NCBI GenBank assembly: GCA_963702495.1
Contig: CAVPDA010000018.1
Location: 434,001-498,000 of the forward strand
From: CAVPDA01 sp963702495
GTDB taxonomy: Bacteria; Pseudomonadota; Gammaproteobacteria; Burkholderiales; Rhodocyclaceae
DNA: 64,000 bases
Direction: 5' to 3'
The position numbers and the translations under genes were made by a program. Below the pieces are notes generated by a model. It had not been told where the DNA came from. It worked only from the letters and a program-made list of their open reading frames with translations, and ran no database searches. Positions 16,135-26,256 of this stretch are shown here, piece after piece. The stretch's first letter is position 1; each line of letters begins with the position of its first letter.

Positions 16135-17254
16135 CTAGCGCTGGACCACCATCACCTTCAGGTCCAGCGACTCGCGGATGCGATCGGCAGTCCGCGTCGC
16201 ATCCTGCTGCGAGCGGTACGGCCCGAGATACAGCCGGAACGTCCCGTCCGTGGGATGGATCGAGATCTTCTCGTTGAGCCAGTTCAACTCCTTGAGCAGG
16301 TGGGCACGGAAGCTTTCCGCGTTGTCGTTGCTGGAAAACGCCGCCAGCTGGAGGAAGAGGCCGCTCGCATCGCTCACCGTCGTCAGCACCGCCGGCTTGG
16401 ATTGCTGTTCGTCCGCCAGCGCCAGAGCCTCGATCGGATCGCGCGCTTCGGTCCCCGGCGGTTTCGACGAGGGCGGTGGCGCGGCCGCAATCGGCAGCGA
16501 CGAGGCGCCCGCGGTTGGCTTCGCCGCCGACCTTGCCGGCCGCCTTCGCCGCCGCGACGGTCGGCTTGCCCGGCTTGGCCGCGCCCTTGCCCGGTTTCGC
16601 CGCGGCCAGTTGCGGCTGATCCGGCAGGATGGTTTCGACTTCGACCTGGGTGCTGCCGTTCTTCACATAGCCGAGCTTGTAGGCCGCGGTGTACGAGAGG
16701 TCGATGATGCGCCCGGAATGGAAGGGACCGCGGTCGTTGATCCGCACCACCACCGACTTGCCGTTGGCGACATTGGTCACCCGGGCATAGCTGGGGATCG
16801 GCAGCGTCGGGTGTGCCGCCGTCGCCGCGTACATATCGTAGCGTTCGCCGGAAGACGTCTTCTGGCCGTGGAAGCGGCGCCCGTACCAGCTCGCCGTGCC
16901 GCGCTTCCTGTAGGGTTTGAGCTTCTGGTCCGGCACGTAATCCCGGCCGAAGACGGTATAGGGATTGTTGGCATAGCGGTGCAGCGGTTCCGGCTTCGGC
17001 TCAGCGTCCGGGACGGCATCCAGATTCGCCGGCGGATTCTCGTCCGGCCCGTCGTCCAGGTAGTAGCCGCCCGACTTGGCTGTCTGCGCCGGCTTGTCGG
17101 CCGGCTTTGCTGCGGCGGAGTCGCGGGCAGGCGGCGTCTCGGCGCCGGAACGCGGCGGCTGGGTGCCGCAGGCGCTCAGCAACAGGGCGCCGACGCCGAT
17201 CAGCCAGGCAGGGAAGGGGCATTTCCTGTCGCGATCGAAAGCGGTCGTGCGCAT
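16135..17254 (-). CDS. rlpA: Rare lipoprotein A, septal-ring lytic transglycosylase (frame change at about 16510-16560)
   Basis: Starts at ATG 17254 with a lipoprotein signal (LLLSACG). The DPBB domain (about 110-205) has GTASWYGRRFHGQKTSSGE, RVTNVANGKSVVVRINDRGP and GRIIDLSYTAAYKLG. An Ala/Lys/Pro linker follows, then the C-terminal SPOR domain (GLFLQLAAFSSNDNAESF ... TFRLYLGPYRSQQDA), but in another frame. One base gained or lost in the low-complexity linker near 16520 separates the two parts. Since both halves are well preserved and similar one-base shifts occur throughout the window, an assembly error is likelier than inactivation. RlpA cleaves denuded glycan at division sites; SPOR binds it. 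Confidence 0.88.
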
Positions 17255-17594
17255 GCTCAGGCTCCGGATTTCGTCCATCCCGCTACTCCGGGGTGTAGGA
17301 GACCCGGCGCATGTTACATCATCATGCAGCCGCTGCGAACCGCCGCCGACGCAGCACGGCGCCACGATGAGGGCTCATGAGAGAGAGGCGTAGTGGGCCT
17401 GTCCCTCCGGAAGTGAACGATTGGGCGCGCTGCCACCAGCGCACGCCCAAAAAAAGTTCAGGCCCGTGGCGACCTGAAGAACAGAATCGCCGAATTGCTG
17501 CGGGCCTGAGTCATCGCCGCGTTGGCAAGCGGTGTGGGCGGGGCGTCGGGACTAGACTGGCTGTCCGGGCCTCCCGGCGCGCCCGCCCCTCTGA

Positions 17595-18759
17595 TCATTT
17601 CTGCGCCAGCGCAACTCGTTGCACTTCAGCGACGGCCGCGATCTCATTCGCTTCCTGCGGAGCGCTCACCACACACAGCGCGAAATTCACCTCCTGTACC
17701 GTTTGAGCGGTGATCGGCTGGTCACTTCCGGCGAACAGGCCGAGGTAGGTGCCGGCGAGAACGTGATCGTTCTTCTCCTTCTCGATTTCCGCCTGGTAGT
17801 TCGCCACCAGGAACGCCGTGTCCATGTACCGGCCGCCTCTTGCCTGGGGTGCGTAGCGGCTCAGAACCTGGTCGAGGCGGCCCATGTTGTTGCCCATGAA
17901 GCGACTCCAGCCGCGCATATCGCCGCCGACGTGGTCTTCGCAACGCTTCGGACCTTCCATGGCGGTGGCTGTGCTGCCGCTCGTTCCGCCGCCGGCGGAG
18001 CCCACCACCGGCGTCGACAGCACCGCGACGCTAAGGCCGTCGTCAGAGGTGGGAACCACCGAGCGGGTGTCCACGACAGTCGTCGCCGTCGCCGTCGCCG
18101 TCATCGACAGCATCCACATTACGGCCGCCCCAGTAGCGCAGGCGGTAGCGATACTGCGGTCCGTAGCCCCAGCGATTGCGTTCCGTGGCCTGGGTCGTCG
18201 CGGCGGCTGCGAGCGTTGCGCTTTCGGTTGAGGAGACGACCGTCGGTCCGCTCGCCGGCAGACCTTCCGGCACCTGATCCGAACCGCCGATTCCGGACCC
18301 GCCGCCGAAGGCGTGGTCGGTCCCGCCGCTGTTGGCGCGCTTGCCGGCCTGATGACCCTTGGCCTCCTGCGACGTGTGATCGCCCGCCGCATGACCCGGA
18401 TGGTCCGGGCGCAGGCCTTTCCAGCGATACTTCTTGCCGCCGGACTCGCCACCGCTGCCGGAGGCATGGCCGCTGGAATGGCCGCTGGCGCTGTGCCCGC
18501 CATCGTCGCCGCCGCTGCTGTGGCTGCTGCCGCTGCTGTGGCTGCTGCCACTGCTGTGACTGCTACTGCTACCCGTCGTTGTTTCACCCGCCCCACTCTT
18601 GGCCAGACCGGCCAAGCCGCTGGCGGCGGCCGCCTGCTTCACCACACCGGAACCGATCCCCGTTGCCTGCTCAATGGCGAGCGGCAACACGAACACTGCG
18701 GATAACGCGGCGGCGACACCAACCAGTTTGTACGGGGAATGCGTTGATTTGCTTTTCAT
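17595..18759 (-). CDS. Exported Ser/Gly/His-rich protein, unknown (frame change at about 18080-18130)
   Basis: Starts at ATG 18759 with a signal or anchor segment (LVGVAAALSAVFVLPLA). A long low-complexity region follows, containing repeats of SSHSSG and Gly-rich DDGGHSASGHSSGHAS stretches. A C-terminal domain (about 18060-17595) carries GWSRFMGNNMGRLDQVLSRY and ends near AEVQRVALAQK, but it is in a different frame: a single-base change around 18100, close to a GACGGC repeat, splits the gene. Its architecture, low-complexity secreted N-terminus plus helical C-terminus, resembles the next gene (18954-19781). I do not recognise a family. Placement beside an outer-membrane beta-barrel and a Crp/Fnr regulator suggests a cell-surface or matrix role. 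Confidence 0.6.
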
Positions 18760-18953
18760 GATTCCCTCCGTCCTGCTGTCCGATCAGCTGCGGAAGGCGT
18801 TGGGTGCGTGCGCATTGGGGAGCCCGCACCCGATGGGCGTACCTCGACAAGCGGACGCGCCATCGACGCGCCTTGCGCAGACTGAGCCTCGATCGGGCCG
18901 CGGGCGTGTTTCCTTGCTTCCGCCCGCGGTCCGGCCTCAAGAACTAGCCCTTG

Positions 18954-19781
18954 TCAGTTGTCGTGGTCGTACAGGATCTCCACGCGGACCGCCTCGGCTG
19001 CCGCCGCGATTGCAGCCAGATCGGCAGTCGGCTCGGTCTTGGTGATGATCTTGTAGATCGCGTAGACGGTGTCCTGGGTGATCGGAAGGGTCTTGTCCGA
19101 CGCGCTACCCAACAGGATCGCCTCGAGAGCGGGAGCATTGGTGCTGTCGAGCGTGTACAGCACGGTACCCGCGGCGTCCTTCACCTCGATCTTGCCATCG
19201 GCAAGATAGTCCTTCAGCAGTGCCAGGTTCGCCAGGGGCGAGTCGAGACGCACCACGTCGTCGAGATTCAGAAGCTTGATCTGGTTGACGGTGAGCTTGT
19301 AGAAGTCCAGAATGGTCGGATCCGCAGCGATGGACACAAAAGCCTCAGCCAACTGCCGATCGAAGACGCCGGAAGGCGCACGGGAAACATTCAAGCGCCC
19401 CAACTCGGACGTCGTGCCGGTCGCCGGATTCACCAGACCGTCCTGACCCCAAGTCGGCTTGCCACCCCGGGCAGCGCTCCCGCGCTGGCTGGAATCTCCG
19501 CCCATGTAGCGCGGCCCCTTGGCGTCGCTGTTGACGCCCGGACCGCCTTGGCCCGATCCGGAGCCGCCGGTTTCGTTGGTGGCGCCGCCCTGACCTTGGT
19601 GACCCTTGCCCGCGGGCTTGCCGGCCTGGCCTTTCGGCACGCTGTCGCCCGCATAGGCGGCGGGCATCATGCCGAGATCGGTGGAATAGAAATGATCGAC
19701 TGCCGCCGGGGCAGCAAGCATCGCGAATACGGCTGCATTGGCGGCGATGAAGGACTTGAGCGTAGCTCTACGGGTTTTCAT
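18954..19781 (-). CDS. Exported Gly-rich protein, unknown function
   Basis: 275 residues from ATG 19781 (GGAGGTC upstream). A signal peptide (about 1-42, ending near AAYAGD) is followed by a Gly/Ser/Gln-rich linker (about 43-115), then a folded helical domain (about 120-275: GVFDRQLAEAFVSIAADPTI, YKLTVNQIKLLNLDDV, TLPITQDTVYAIYKII). The end is acidic, YDHDN. No family recognised. The domain and low-complexity layout parallel the downstream gene at 17595-18759, including a shared segment ending in ITxxTV. The upstream interval has a Crp/Fnr-like palindrome at 19933-19948, so control by the regulator encoded at 21906 is plausible. Confidence 0.7.
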   Translation of the reverse strand: MKTRRATLKSFIAANAAVFAMLAAPAAVDHFYSTDLGMMPAAYAGDSVPKGQAGKPAGKGHQGQGGATNETGGSGSGQGGPGVNSDAKGPRYMGGDSSQRGSAARGGKPTWGQDGLVNPATGTTSELGRLNVSRAPSGVFDRQLAEAFVSIAADPTILDFYKLTVNQIKLLNLDDVVRLDSPLANLALLKDYLADGKIEVKDAAGTVLYTLDSTNAPALEAILLGSASDKTLPITQDTVYAIYKIITKTEPTADLAAIAAAAEAVRVEILYDHDN

Positions 19782-19932
19782 TTTGACCTCCGCTACTTGC
19801 GCCAGCCAGGGGCCCATATTCCCCCACCGGCAGTTTTTTACTGGACCCGAATCGCGCCCGGCTCGGACCGAATGAACTGCAAGCCGGACTCAACTCTCGG
19901 TTCGCATATTAGGGATCGTTGCTAAGATGCTC

Positions 19933-19948
19933 ATTGCGAATTCGCAAT
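19933..19948. promoter_or_regulatory. Perfect palindrome, candidate Crp/Fnr-type operator
   Basis: ATTGCGAATTCGCAAT is a perfect 16-bp palindrome whose core TTGCG-N4-CGCAA has the 5-4-5 spacing of Crp/Fnr sites (compare TTGAT-N4-ATCAA). It lies 152 bp upstream of the exported-protein start at 19781. A degenerate form, TGGCA-AATT-CGCAA, occurs at 21710-21723 between the beta-barrel and Crp/Fnr genes. Confidence 0.5.
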
Positions 19949-20067
19949 CGCTGTAGGACAAAAACCTACAAGTCTTGGTAACTAAGTAGAAACAATAGCT
20001 TACGAAGTGCGGCCAATTGTCGCAGGGGCCGCTCCGTGGGCTTGATTGCGGGCGGGGAGTCGAAAAA

Positions 20068-20096
20068 GAAAAATCCGGCCCGCGGGCCGGATTTTC
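20068..20096 (-). terminator. Bidirectional hairpin terminator after the beta-barrel gene
   Basis: AAAAATCCGGCCC / GGGCCGGATTTT forms a long perfect stem with A/T tracts on both sides. It lies 33 bp beyond the stop of the outer-membrane gene at 20129 and is suitable for termination in either direction. Confidence 0.8.
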
Positions 20097-20128
20097 GTGC
20101 AAGGCCGGATCAGCTCACGCCGGCCCGC

Positions 20129-21541
20129 TCATGGAATCAAGGGGATGGTGAAGCGCAGGAAGAACTGATTGCGGTCGAAGTTCTGCGTATTGTCGGTGGA
20201 CAGCAGGTAGCGGTAGTTGTAGCTGCCATCGAGGTAAAGGTACTTGGCTGCCCGATACCACATCCCTATGCCTACGCCGGTGTAGTCATCGACGCGGTCG
20301 ATGCCCTGATAGTCGCTGCGCGAGAAGGAGGCATTGCCGTAAAGGCCGAGGCTGGGGTTCAGGCGCTGGTCCAGCGTGGCCCCGATGTAGGTGTTGAGGT
20401 AGCTCGAAGCGATGCCGGTCAGTACCGGCTGGATCACGGCGCCTTCGGGTACCAGGACGACCGACACGGTCGAGGTATTGGTGTTGGTCTCCTCCACCGT
20501 GCGATCGAGAAACAGGCTCAACTTGGTGTTTTCGGCTGCCTGCCAGATCAGATTTCCGCCGAAGGCCGGCTTCGAGACGTCGGCGAGCCGGGAGTCCTCG
20601 TAGTCCTGATTCAGGTAGCCGACGAAGCCCTCCGCCTTCAACTTTCCCGGAAGGCTGTAGCGCGCTCCCAGCAGCAGCCGATAGCCGTCCGAATCGCGCT
20701 TCAGGCCGCCGGCCTGTACCGGGAACACTTCGGCGATGTCGTCGAGGTTCTGGTAGCGCCGGTTGTCGAGGGCCGCCTGCGCGAAACCCTCCGTGCGCGC
20801 CGAAAAGCCGTAACCTGCGCGGAGGCCGAGGGTGTAGCGGTCCCGGTCCTGATCGTCGTTGTTGATGATGTTGCCTTCCGAGCCCGGTACGTCGTCGTAG
20901 TTCAGGTTCTGCGCCGAACCGGCGATGCGCACCGACCAGGCATCGAGCTGGCGGAATACGCCGGCATAGGCGCGGGCGTTGTAATAGACCGTCGGCTCGG
21001 CGCCGTTGCGCGCATCCTTGTCTTCCCGGTCCAGGTGCTCGCGCGCATAGCGCAGGCCGCCATAGGCGTTGAGATCGTTCGTGAAGTCGTAGCGGCCTTC
21101 GCCGCTCACGCGCCAGTCATTCGTGTTCTCGTCCTTCTGACTGTTGTAGTCGGTAACATCCGCTGCCGCCTGGAAATTCAGCGCATGCCGGTCCCAATCG
21201 GAATTCACCCACAGCGCCGGCGTGTAGATCATCGCCCAGTCGCTGATGCGATCGCTCTTGGTGGCGAACACGTTGCTGTCCTGCATGTAGGTCGCACTGA
21301 TCTCCGGATAGAGGAGGAAGCCGCCGGCGCGCCAGGGACCGGAGGATGCGGGAGTCTGGTCCGAGCGCACGACGCGGCGCATCGGCGCGACCCCTGCGTC
21401 GGATTTGGGTTCCTGCAGCGGCTGCTCTTTCGCTGGCGCTGATGCCGGCTCCGGTGCCGGCTCCTGAGCCATTGCGGATTGGCAGGCGGCGAGTGCGCAG
21501 ACTGCGATGGCGACCCCGCGTGCGGATGCGACCTTGGACAT
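20129..21541 (-). CDS. Outer-membrane beta-barrel protein (BBP2-like, exopolysaccharide-associated type)
   Basis: 470 residues from ATG 21541 (GGGGAG upstream). A signal peptide ends at SAMAQE, followed by a Pro/Glu-rich stretch. The remainder alternates short amphipathic strands with polar turns and ends in a C-terminal beta signal (FFLRFTIPLIP). Recognisable segments include GFLLYPEISATYMQDSNVFA and GLRYAREHLDRED. This matches the putative beta-barrel porin 2 family (COG5338), often encoded in exopolysaccharide gene sets. It is probably an outer-membrane protein linked to export or anchoring of surface material. It is divergent from the Crp/Fnr regulator with a 364-bp intergenic region. Confidence 0.8.
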   Translation of the reverse strand: MSKVASARGVAIAVCALAACQSAMAQEPAPEPASAPAKEQPLQEPKSDAGVAPMRRVVRSDQTPASSGPWRAGGFLLYPEISATYMQDSNVFATKSDRISDWAMIYTPALWVNSDWDRHALNFQAAADVTDYNSQKDENTNDWRVSGEGRYDFTNDLNAYGGLRYAREHLDREDKDARNGAEPTVYYNARAYAGVFRQLDAWSVRIAGSAQNLNYDDVPGSEGNIINNDDQDRDRYTLGLRAGYGFSARTEGFAQAALDNRRYQNLDDIAEVFPVQAGGLKRDSDGYRLLLGARYSLPGKLKAEGFVGYLNQDYEDSRLADVSKPAFGGNLIWQAAENTKLSLFLDRTVEETNTNTSTVSVVLVPEGAVIQPVLTGIASSYLNTYIGATLDQRLNPSLGLYGNASFSRSDYQGIDRVDDYTGVGIGMWYRAAKYLYLDGSYNYRYLLSTDNTQNFDRNQFFLRFTIPLIP

Positions 21542-21905
21542 GTTGTTGCTCCCCTTTGTTGATCTGCCGGATCCCCGGACCACTCGCCTTGACGAGATCT
21601 TCGGCGGCCGACTGACGCCGCGACTGCCTTATGTGGCAACATGGCATATTTGGATCGTCTGATTATCCTTCGCATTTCAGGCAATCCGCAAACCGTGGCG
21701 GTATGATTGTGGCAAATTCGCAACATTTCCCGGCCGTGCAGCCATCGGCGGACGGCCTCGTGCCGACATCAAGCACCGTGAAATTGCACCGCATGCATCG
21801 CCCAGGAGGAGGGCCGGCCTTGTGCCGGTTGACGGCCCTTGTCCGACCCTCCGAAAGACCAAACCGCCGCTGCCGATAACTCCAGAACGATCGGACAAGA
21901 ACTCC
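21542..21905. promoter_or_regulatory. Intergenic control region between beta-barrel and Crp/Fnr genes
   Basis: No gene is seen in these 364 bp. It is AT-richer around 21620-21730 and contains two TGTGGCAA words (about 21632 and 21709), the second merging with AATTCGCAA to give a half-palindrome related to the perfect site at 19933. This supports autoregulation and control of the beta-barrel gene by the adjacent regulator. Confidence 0.4.
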
Positions 21906-22618
21906 ATGTCGCACCACATCCCGCGCATCTTTCGCCCCGCAACCCCGGTCGACTGCGCCACCTGTGCGGCCCGGCACATCGACCTGTTCGCCGGGGTGAC
22001 CGGACCCAGCGCGCTGACTTGCTCGCCTCGTTCCACATCAGCGCCTTCGAGCCGAAGGAAATCATCTACAACATGGGGCATATGGGCGAGTTCATCTACA
22101 TCGTCCGCTTCGGCCTGATCAAGCTCGTGCGCTATTCGTCCAGCGGAGTGGAGCGCATCGTCGGACTCGCCCGCACCGGCGACAGCATCGGGATGGCTGC
22201 CCTGGTGTCGGTGCCCTATCGGCGCACCGCCGTCGCCATGTCCAGGTCCGAGGTGTGCCGCGTGCCGGCGGCGCTGGTGCGGGATTACAACCGCGGCCAC
22301 CCGGAATTCGTCGCCAGGCTGCTGGAGAAATATCAGGCCAGCATCGATCTGGCCGACACCTTCCTGACGGACCTGTCCACCGGTGCCGCCCACGCCCGCG
22401 TTGCGCGGCTGCTCCTGTTCCTCACCGAGAAGAGCGACCACAACGAGTCCCCCCTGCTCACCCGCGAGGAGATGGGTGCCCTGCTCGGCCTGACCACGGA
22501 GACCACCAGCCGCGTCATCGCGGAGTTCCGGCGCGCGGGTCTGATCCAGGTGCCGGACGAGCATCACGACCGCTGCCGCTGCGACGTGGCGGCGCTCGGC
22601 AAGCTCGCCGCGGGTTGA
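21906..22618 (+). CDS. Crp/Fnr-family transcriptional regulator (frame change near 21998)
   Basis: Starts at ATG 21906 (MSHHIPRIF). The N-terminus has a Cys-containing segment (CATCAARHIDLFAG) as in many Fnr-like proteins, but only this pair of Cys is obvious, so an oxygen-sensing Fe-S cluster is unproven. The frame must change in the GGGG run at about 21993-21996; five Gs would give continuous sequence DLFAGGDRTQRADLLASF. Then follow the cyclic-nucleotide-like beta roll (MGHMGEFIYIVRFGLIKLVR), a dimer helix, and the C-terminal winged HTH (LTREEMGALLGLTTETTSRV). Its likely targets are its neighbours, the beta-barrel and exported-protein genes. Confidence 0.85.
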
Positions 22619-22642
22619 ATCAGCGCGCCAGGATCGGCGTCG

Positions 22643-23767
22643 CTATTTCTGCACCAGCATGCGGTTGCGGCTGATGCTCATGAGGATGCCGATGCCGAGG
22701 AACAGCGTCACCAGCGCCGTTCCGCCGTAGCTGATGAAGGGCAGCGGCACTCCCACCACCGGCAGCATTCCGCTCACCATCCCCATGTTCACGAAGGCAT
22801 AGGTGAAGAAGATGAGCGTGATGCCGCCCGCCAGCAGGCGCGAGAAGAAGGTCGGCCCGTTGGCCGCGATCACCAGGCCGCGGCCGACGAGCAGCCCGTA
22901 GAGCGTAAGCAGGGCGATATTGCCGATCAGCCCGAACTCCTCGGACAGCACGGCGAAGATGAAGTCGGTGTGGCGCTCCGGGAGGAACTCCAGGTGCGCC
23001 TGGCTGCCGTGCAGCCAGCCCTTGCCGGTGATGCCGCCGGAGCCTACCGCGATGGTGGACTGGATGATGTGGAAGCCCTTGCCGAGCGGATCCTGCTCCG
23101 GGTCGAGCAGGGTGAGAACGCGATTGCGCTGATAGTCGTGCAACAGGGACCACACCACCGGCAGGCTGGCGAGGCCGGCGACGCCGAGACCGGCGATCAG
23201 CTTCCAGCTCAGCCCGGCGAAGAAGATCACATAGAAGCCGGCTGCCAGCACCAGCACCGACGTGCCCAGGTCCGGCTGGCGCGCGATCAGCCCCACCGGA
23301 ACCGCCAGGATCACCGCCGCCACGCCGTAATCGCCCAGGCGCAGCAGCGCCTCGCGCTGGTGGAAATACCACGCCAGCATGAGCGGCATGGCGATCTTCA
23401 TGATTTCCGAGGGCTGGATGCGCGTCACGCCGATGTGGAGCCAGCGCCGCGCGCCCTTGCTCACGTCGCCGAACAGGGCCACCGCGACCAGCAGCAGCAG
23501 GCCGCCGATATAGATCGGCACCGCGAACCGCATCAGGGTTCGCGGGGGGACCTGCGCCACCCCCCACATCAGCACCAGCGACACGCCCAGGTTCATGATC
23601 TGGCTGTAGAGGCGCGCTGGATTGTCATTGCTCGCACTCGCCAGCACCAACAGCCCGAAGCCGATGAGCAGCGCCGTGATCACCATCAGCGGCGGATCGA
23701 TCGGCGCCAGCAGGCGCTGCAGCAGCGTGCGCAGCCTATTCAACGTCGGTCGCCTCGTCGTCCTCAC
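22643..23767 (-). CDS. rodA: Rod-shape SEDS peptidoglycan glycosyltransferase RodA
   Basis: 374 residues, about ten membrane helices. SEDS signatures include GARRWLHIGVTRIQPSEIMK, RQPDLGTSVLVL, RVLTLLDPEQDPLGKGFH, FIFAVLSEEFGLIG and LPFISYGGTAL. RodA polymerises glycan strands during elongation with its partner PBP2. It overlaps the 3' end of mrdA by about 30 bp (a start at the TTG near 23743 is an alternative) and is convergent with the Crp/Fnr gene. Last gene of the mreBCD-mrdA-rodA operon. Confidence 0.96.
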   Translation of the reverse strand: MRTTRRPTLNRLRTLLQRLLAPIDPPLMVITALLIGFGLLVLASASNDNPARLYSQIMNLGVSLVLMWGVAQVPPRTLMRFAVPIYIGGLLLLVAVALFGDVSKGARRWLHIGVTRIQPSEIMKIAMPLMLAWYFHQREALLRLGDYGVAAVILAVPVGLIARQPDLGTSVLVLAAGFYVIFFAGLSWKLIAGLGVAGLASLPVVWSLLHDYQRNRVLTLLDPEQDPLGKGFHIIQSTIAVGSGGITGKGWLHGSQAHLEFLPERHTDFIFAVLSEEFGLIGNIALLTLYGLLVGRGLVIAANGPTFFSRLLAGGITLIFFTYAFVNMGMVSGMLPVVGVPLPFISYGGTALVTLFLGIGILMSISRNRMLVQK

Positions 23768-25632
23768 CGGCCGCCCCTGCCGGCGATTTGCCGAGCAGGT
23801 GGTAGTCGATCACCTGGCGCGCGATGGGCGCCGCCGACTGGGCGCCGAAACCGCCGTTCTCCACCAGCACCGCCAGCGCGATGGTCGGCCGGTCCGCCGG
23901 GGCGTAGGCGATGAACAGGGCATGGTCGCGCAGCCGCTCCTTGACCCGCCCTTCGACGTACTTTTCGCCCTTCAGGCTGAAGACCTGGGCGGTTCCCGTC
24001 TTGCCCGCCGATACGTATTCCGCGCCGCGGAAGGCGCGCGCCCCCGTGCCCTCCGTGTTCACGCCCACCAGGGCCTTCTTGATCACGTTGACGTGGTCCT
24101 GCCGCAGCGGGATGGTACGGACCGGCTCGGCGGCGACGGCTGCGCTTTTCTCCCGTCTTGGCGTCCTCGACGTATTTCACGACATGCGGCCGATACATGA
24201 CACCGTTGTTGGCGAGGGTGGCCATGGCATGGGCCATCTGCAGCGGCGTGTAGGCGTTGTAGCCCTGCCCGATGCCGATGCTGATGGTCTCGCCCGCGTA
24301 CCATTTCTGCTGCTCGGGACGCTTGAAGCGCCGGCGCTTCCATTCCTGGGACGGCAGCACGCCCTCCGACTCGCCCGGAATGTCGATGCCGCTGCGCTGG
24401 CCGAAGCCGAAGCCGCGCATGAAATTGGCGATGTTGTCGATCCCCAGGTCGTTGGCCAGATTGTAGTAGTAGGTGTCGCAGGACGCCACGATCGACTTGT
24501 ACATGTCCACCGTGCCGTGGCCGCCTTTCTTGTCGTCGCGAAAGGTGTGGCCGCCGAAGACGTAGAACCCCGGATCGTGGATCGCCTGCTGCGGCGTGCG
24601 CTTGCCCAGAGTCAGCCCTGCCAGCGCCATGTAGGGCTTGAAGGTCGAGCCGGGCGGATACACGCCGTTGATCGGGCGGTTGATCATCGGATGATCGGGC
24701 GAGTTGTTGAGGACGTCCCAGTTTTCCGGGTTGATCCCGTCCACGAACAGGTTCGGATCGAAGCTGGGATTGCTCACGAAGGCCAACACGCCGCCGCTGC
24801 CCGGCTCGATCGCCACCAAAGCTCCGCGGCGCTCGCCGAATGCCTTCTCCGCGATCGCCTGCAACTTGGCGTCGATGGTCAGCACCAGATTGTTGCCGGA
24901 TACCGGCGCCGTGCGGTTGAGCGTGCGCACGGCGCGGCCGCTGGCATCGACCTCGACCTCGGCGTAGCCCGACTCGCCATGCAAGTCGCGCTCATAGCTC
25001 TTCTCGACGCCGCTCTTGCCGATATGGTCGGTGCCGCGATAGTTGGCGTCCTGCTCCGATTCCTCGAGCGCTTCCAGTTCCTTCTCGTTGATGCGGCTAA
25101 TGTAGCCGATCGCATGGGAAGCCAGCTCGCCCTCCGGGTACTGGCGGAAGAGGCGGGCGTTGATGTCGACGCCGGGAAAGCGGTAACGGTTTGCGGCGAC
25201 CCGGGCGACCTCTTCGTCGCTGAGCCGGGTGCGAAGGGGGATGCTTTCGAAAGTCTTGCTCTCCTCGAGGATCCTGCGGAAGCGCTTGCGATCCTTGGGC
25301 TGGATGTCCACCAGGCCGGCCAACTCGTCGATGGTGGCCTCGAGGTCATCCACTTTGCCGGGAGTGATCTCCAGCGTGTAGGCGGAATAACTTCGCGCCA
25401 GCACCACACCGTTGCGGTCGAGGATCAGGCCGCGATTGGGAACGATGGGGACGAGCGAGATGCGGTTGTCCTCGGCCCGGGTTTGGTAATACTCGTGCTG
25501 GACCACCTGCAGATAGACGAAGCGCGCCAGCAAAGCGCCGAACGCCGCCAGCACCACGAACGCCGCGACGCCCAGGCGCGTGCGGAAGCCCTGCAACTCG
25601 CGCTCGGGATTGAGAAATTCTGCGGGGCGCAC
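23736..25632 (-). CDS. mrdA: Penicillin-binding protein 2 (elongation transpeptidase; frame change near 24150)
   Basis: About 630 residues. Membrane helix (LGVAAFVVLAAFGALLARFV), non-catalytic PBP dimer domain with RGLILDRNGVVLA, and a transpeptidase domain with SxxK in GSTFKPY, SxN-equivalent SCD in IVASCDTYYYN, and KTGT in SAGKTGTAQVF. The KTG part is in another frame: after EDAKTGEK the frame is displaced by an AAAA run, and AAA would restore continuous sequence GESAAVAAEPVRTIPLRQD. A one-base insertion error is likely, since the gene is essential in rod-shaped bacteria. It pairs with RodA and is recruited by MreC/MreD. Confidence 0.94.
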
Positions 25633-25726
25633 GGGTCAGTCCGCCGCGCGACCGCGGGTCGTCGCCGTCCCCGCCGCTGCCACGCCCAAGGCAGGCAAGC
25701 GGAGCGCCGGACGCGGAAGCGGATCG

Positions 25727-26248
25727 TCAGATCGGTCGATTCTCATCCTTCTCCACCGGCCGGAACTGGGGCAGCAGCAGCAGGTAGTTGAGCGGCACCC
25801 ACAGCAGGGTGGCGACGATGCTCGACAGGAAGATGCTCCAGCCGGGAAACTCCGCACCGCCGAGAAGCCGCGCCAGCACCATCGCGCTCTGCATCACCAG
25901 CAGCATCGGGAATATATGCACCGCCTGCTGGAACAAGGGGAACCAGAGGATGCGCCGCGACAGACTGGAAGCGAGAAACGCCAGCAGTACGTAGGCGAGG
26001 GCATGCTGGCCCATCAGCGCGCCCTGCGTCACGTCCATGATCAAGCCCAGCAGGAAGGCGGCGCCCATGCCGACCCGCAGCGGTTCCCGCACGCACCAGA
26101 AGGCGAGCACCAGGGCCACCCAGTCGGGGATGGCGGGAAAGCGCCCGGTCGGGATCAGGTTCAGGAACAGGGCGACGATCAGGCTGAACAGGACGAAGCC
26201 GGACCGGACCGGCTGCAGGATGCGGCGCGAACTGTGGGTCGGTTGCAT
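25727..26248 (-). CDS. mreD: Rod shape-determining membrane protein MreD
   Basis: 173 residues with five predicted membrane segments (for example FVLFSLIVALFLNLIP, ALVLAFWCVREPLRVG, GAAFLLGLIMDVTQGALMG, which carries the family's conserved GxxMDV). It links MreC to the PBP2/RodA complex in the inner membrane. It lies between mreC and mrdA, 8 bp after the mreC stop. Confidence 0.93.
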   Translation of the reverse strand: MQPTHSSRRILQPVRSGFVLFSLIVALFLNLIPTGRFPAIPDWVALVLAFWCVREPLRVGMGAAFLLGLIMDVTQGALMGQHALAYVLLAFLASSLSRRILWFPLFQQAVHIFPMLLVMQSAMVLARLLGGAEFPGWSIFLSSIVATLLWVPLNYLLLLPQFRPVEKDENRPI

Positions 26249-26256
26249 GGCTCAGC

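Noticed and set aside
14942..17365. RlpA-DacC fusion protein as one 807-residue frame
   Set aside because: The fusion results from the rlpA frame displacement. DacC has its own ATG and signal peptide at 16066, and the SPOR domain of RlpA is in another frame.
18300..18560. SSHSSG repeat as a CRISPR or VNTR array
   Set aside because: The repeats are codon-level low complexity within a coding gene, short and imperfect, with no spacers.
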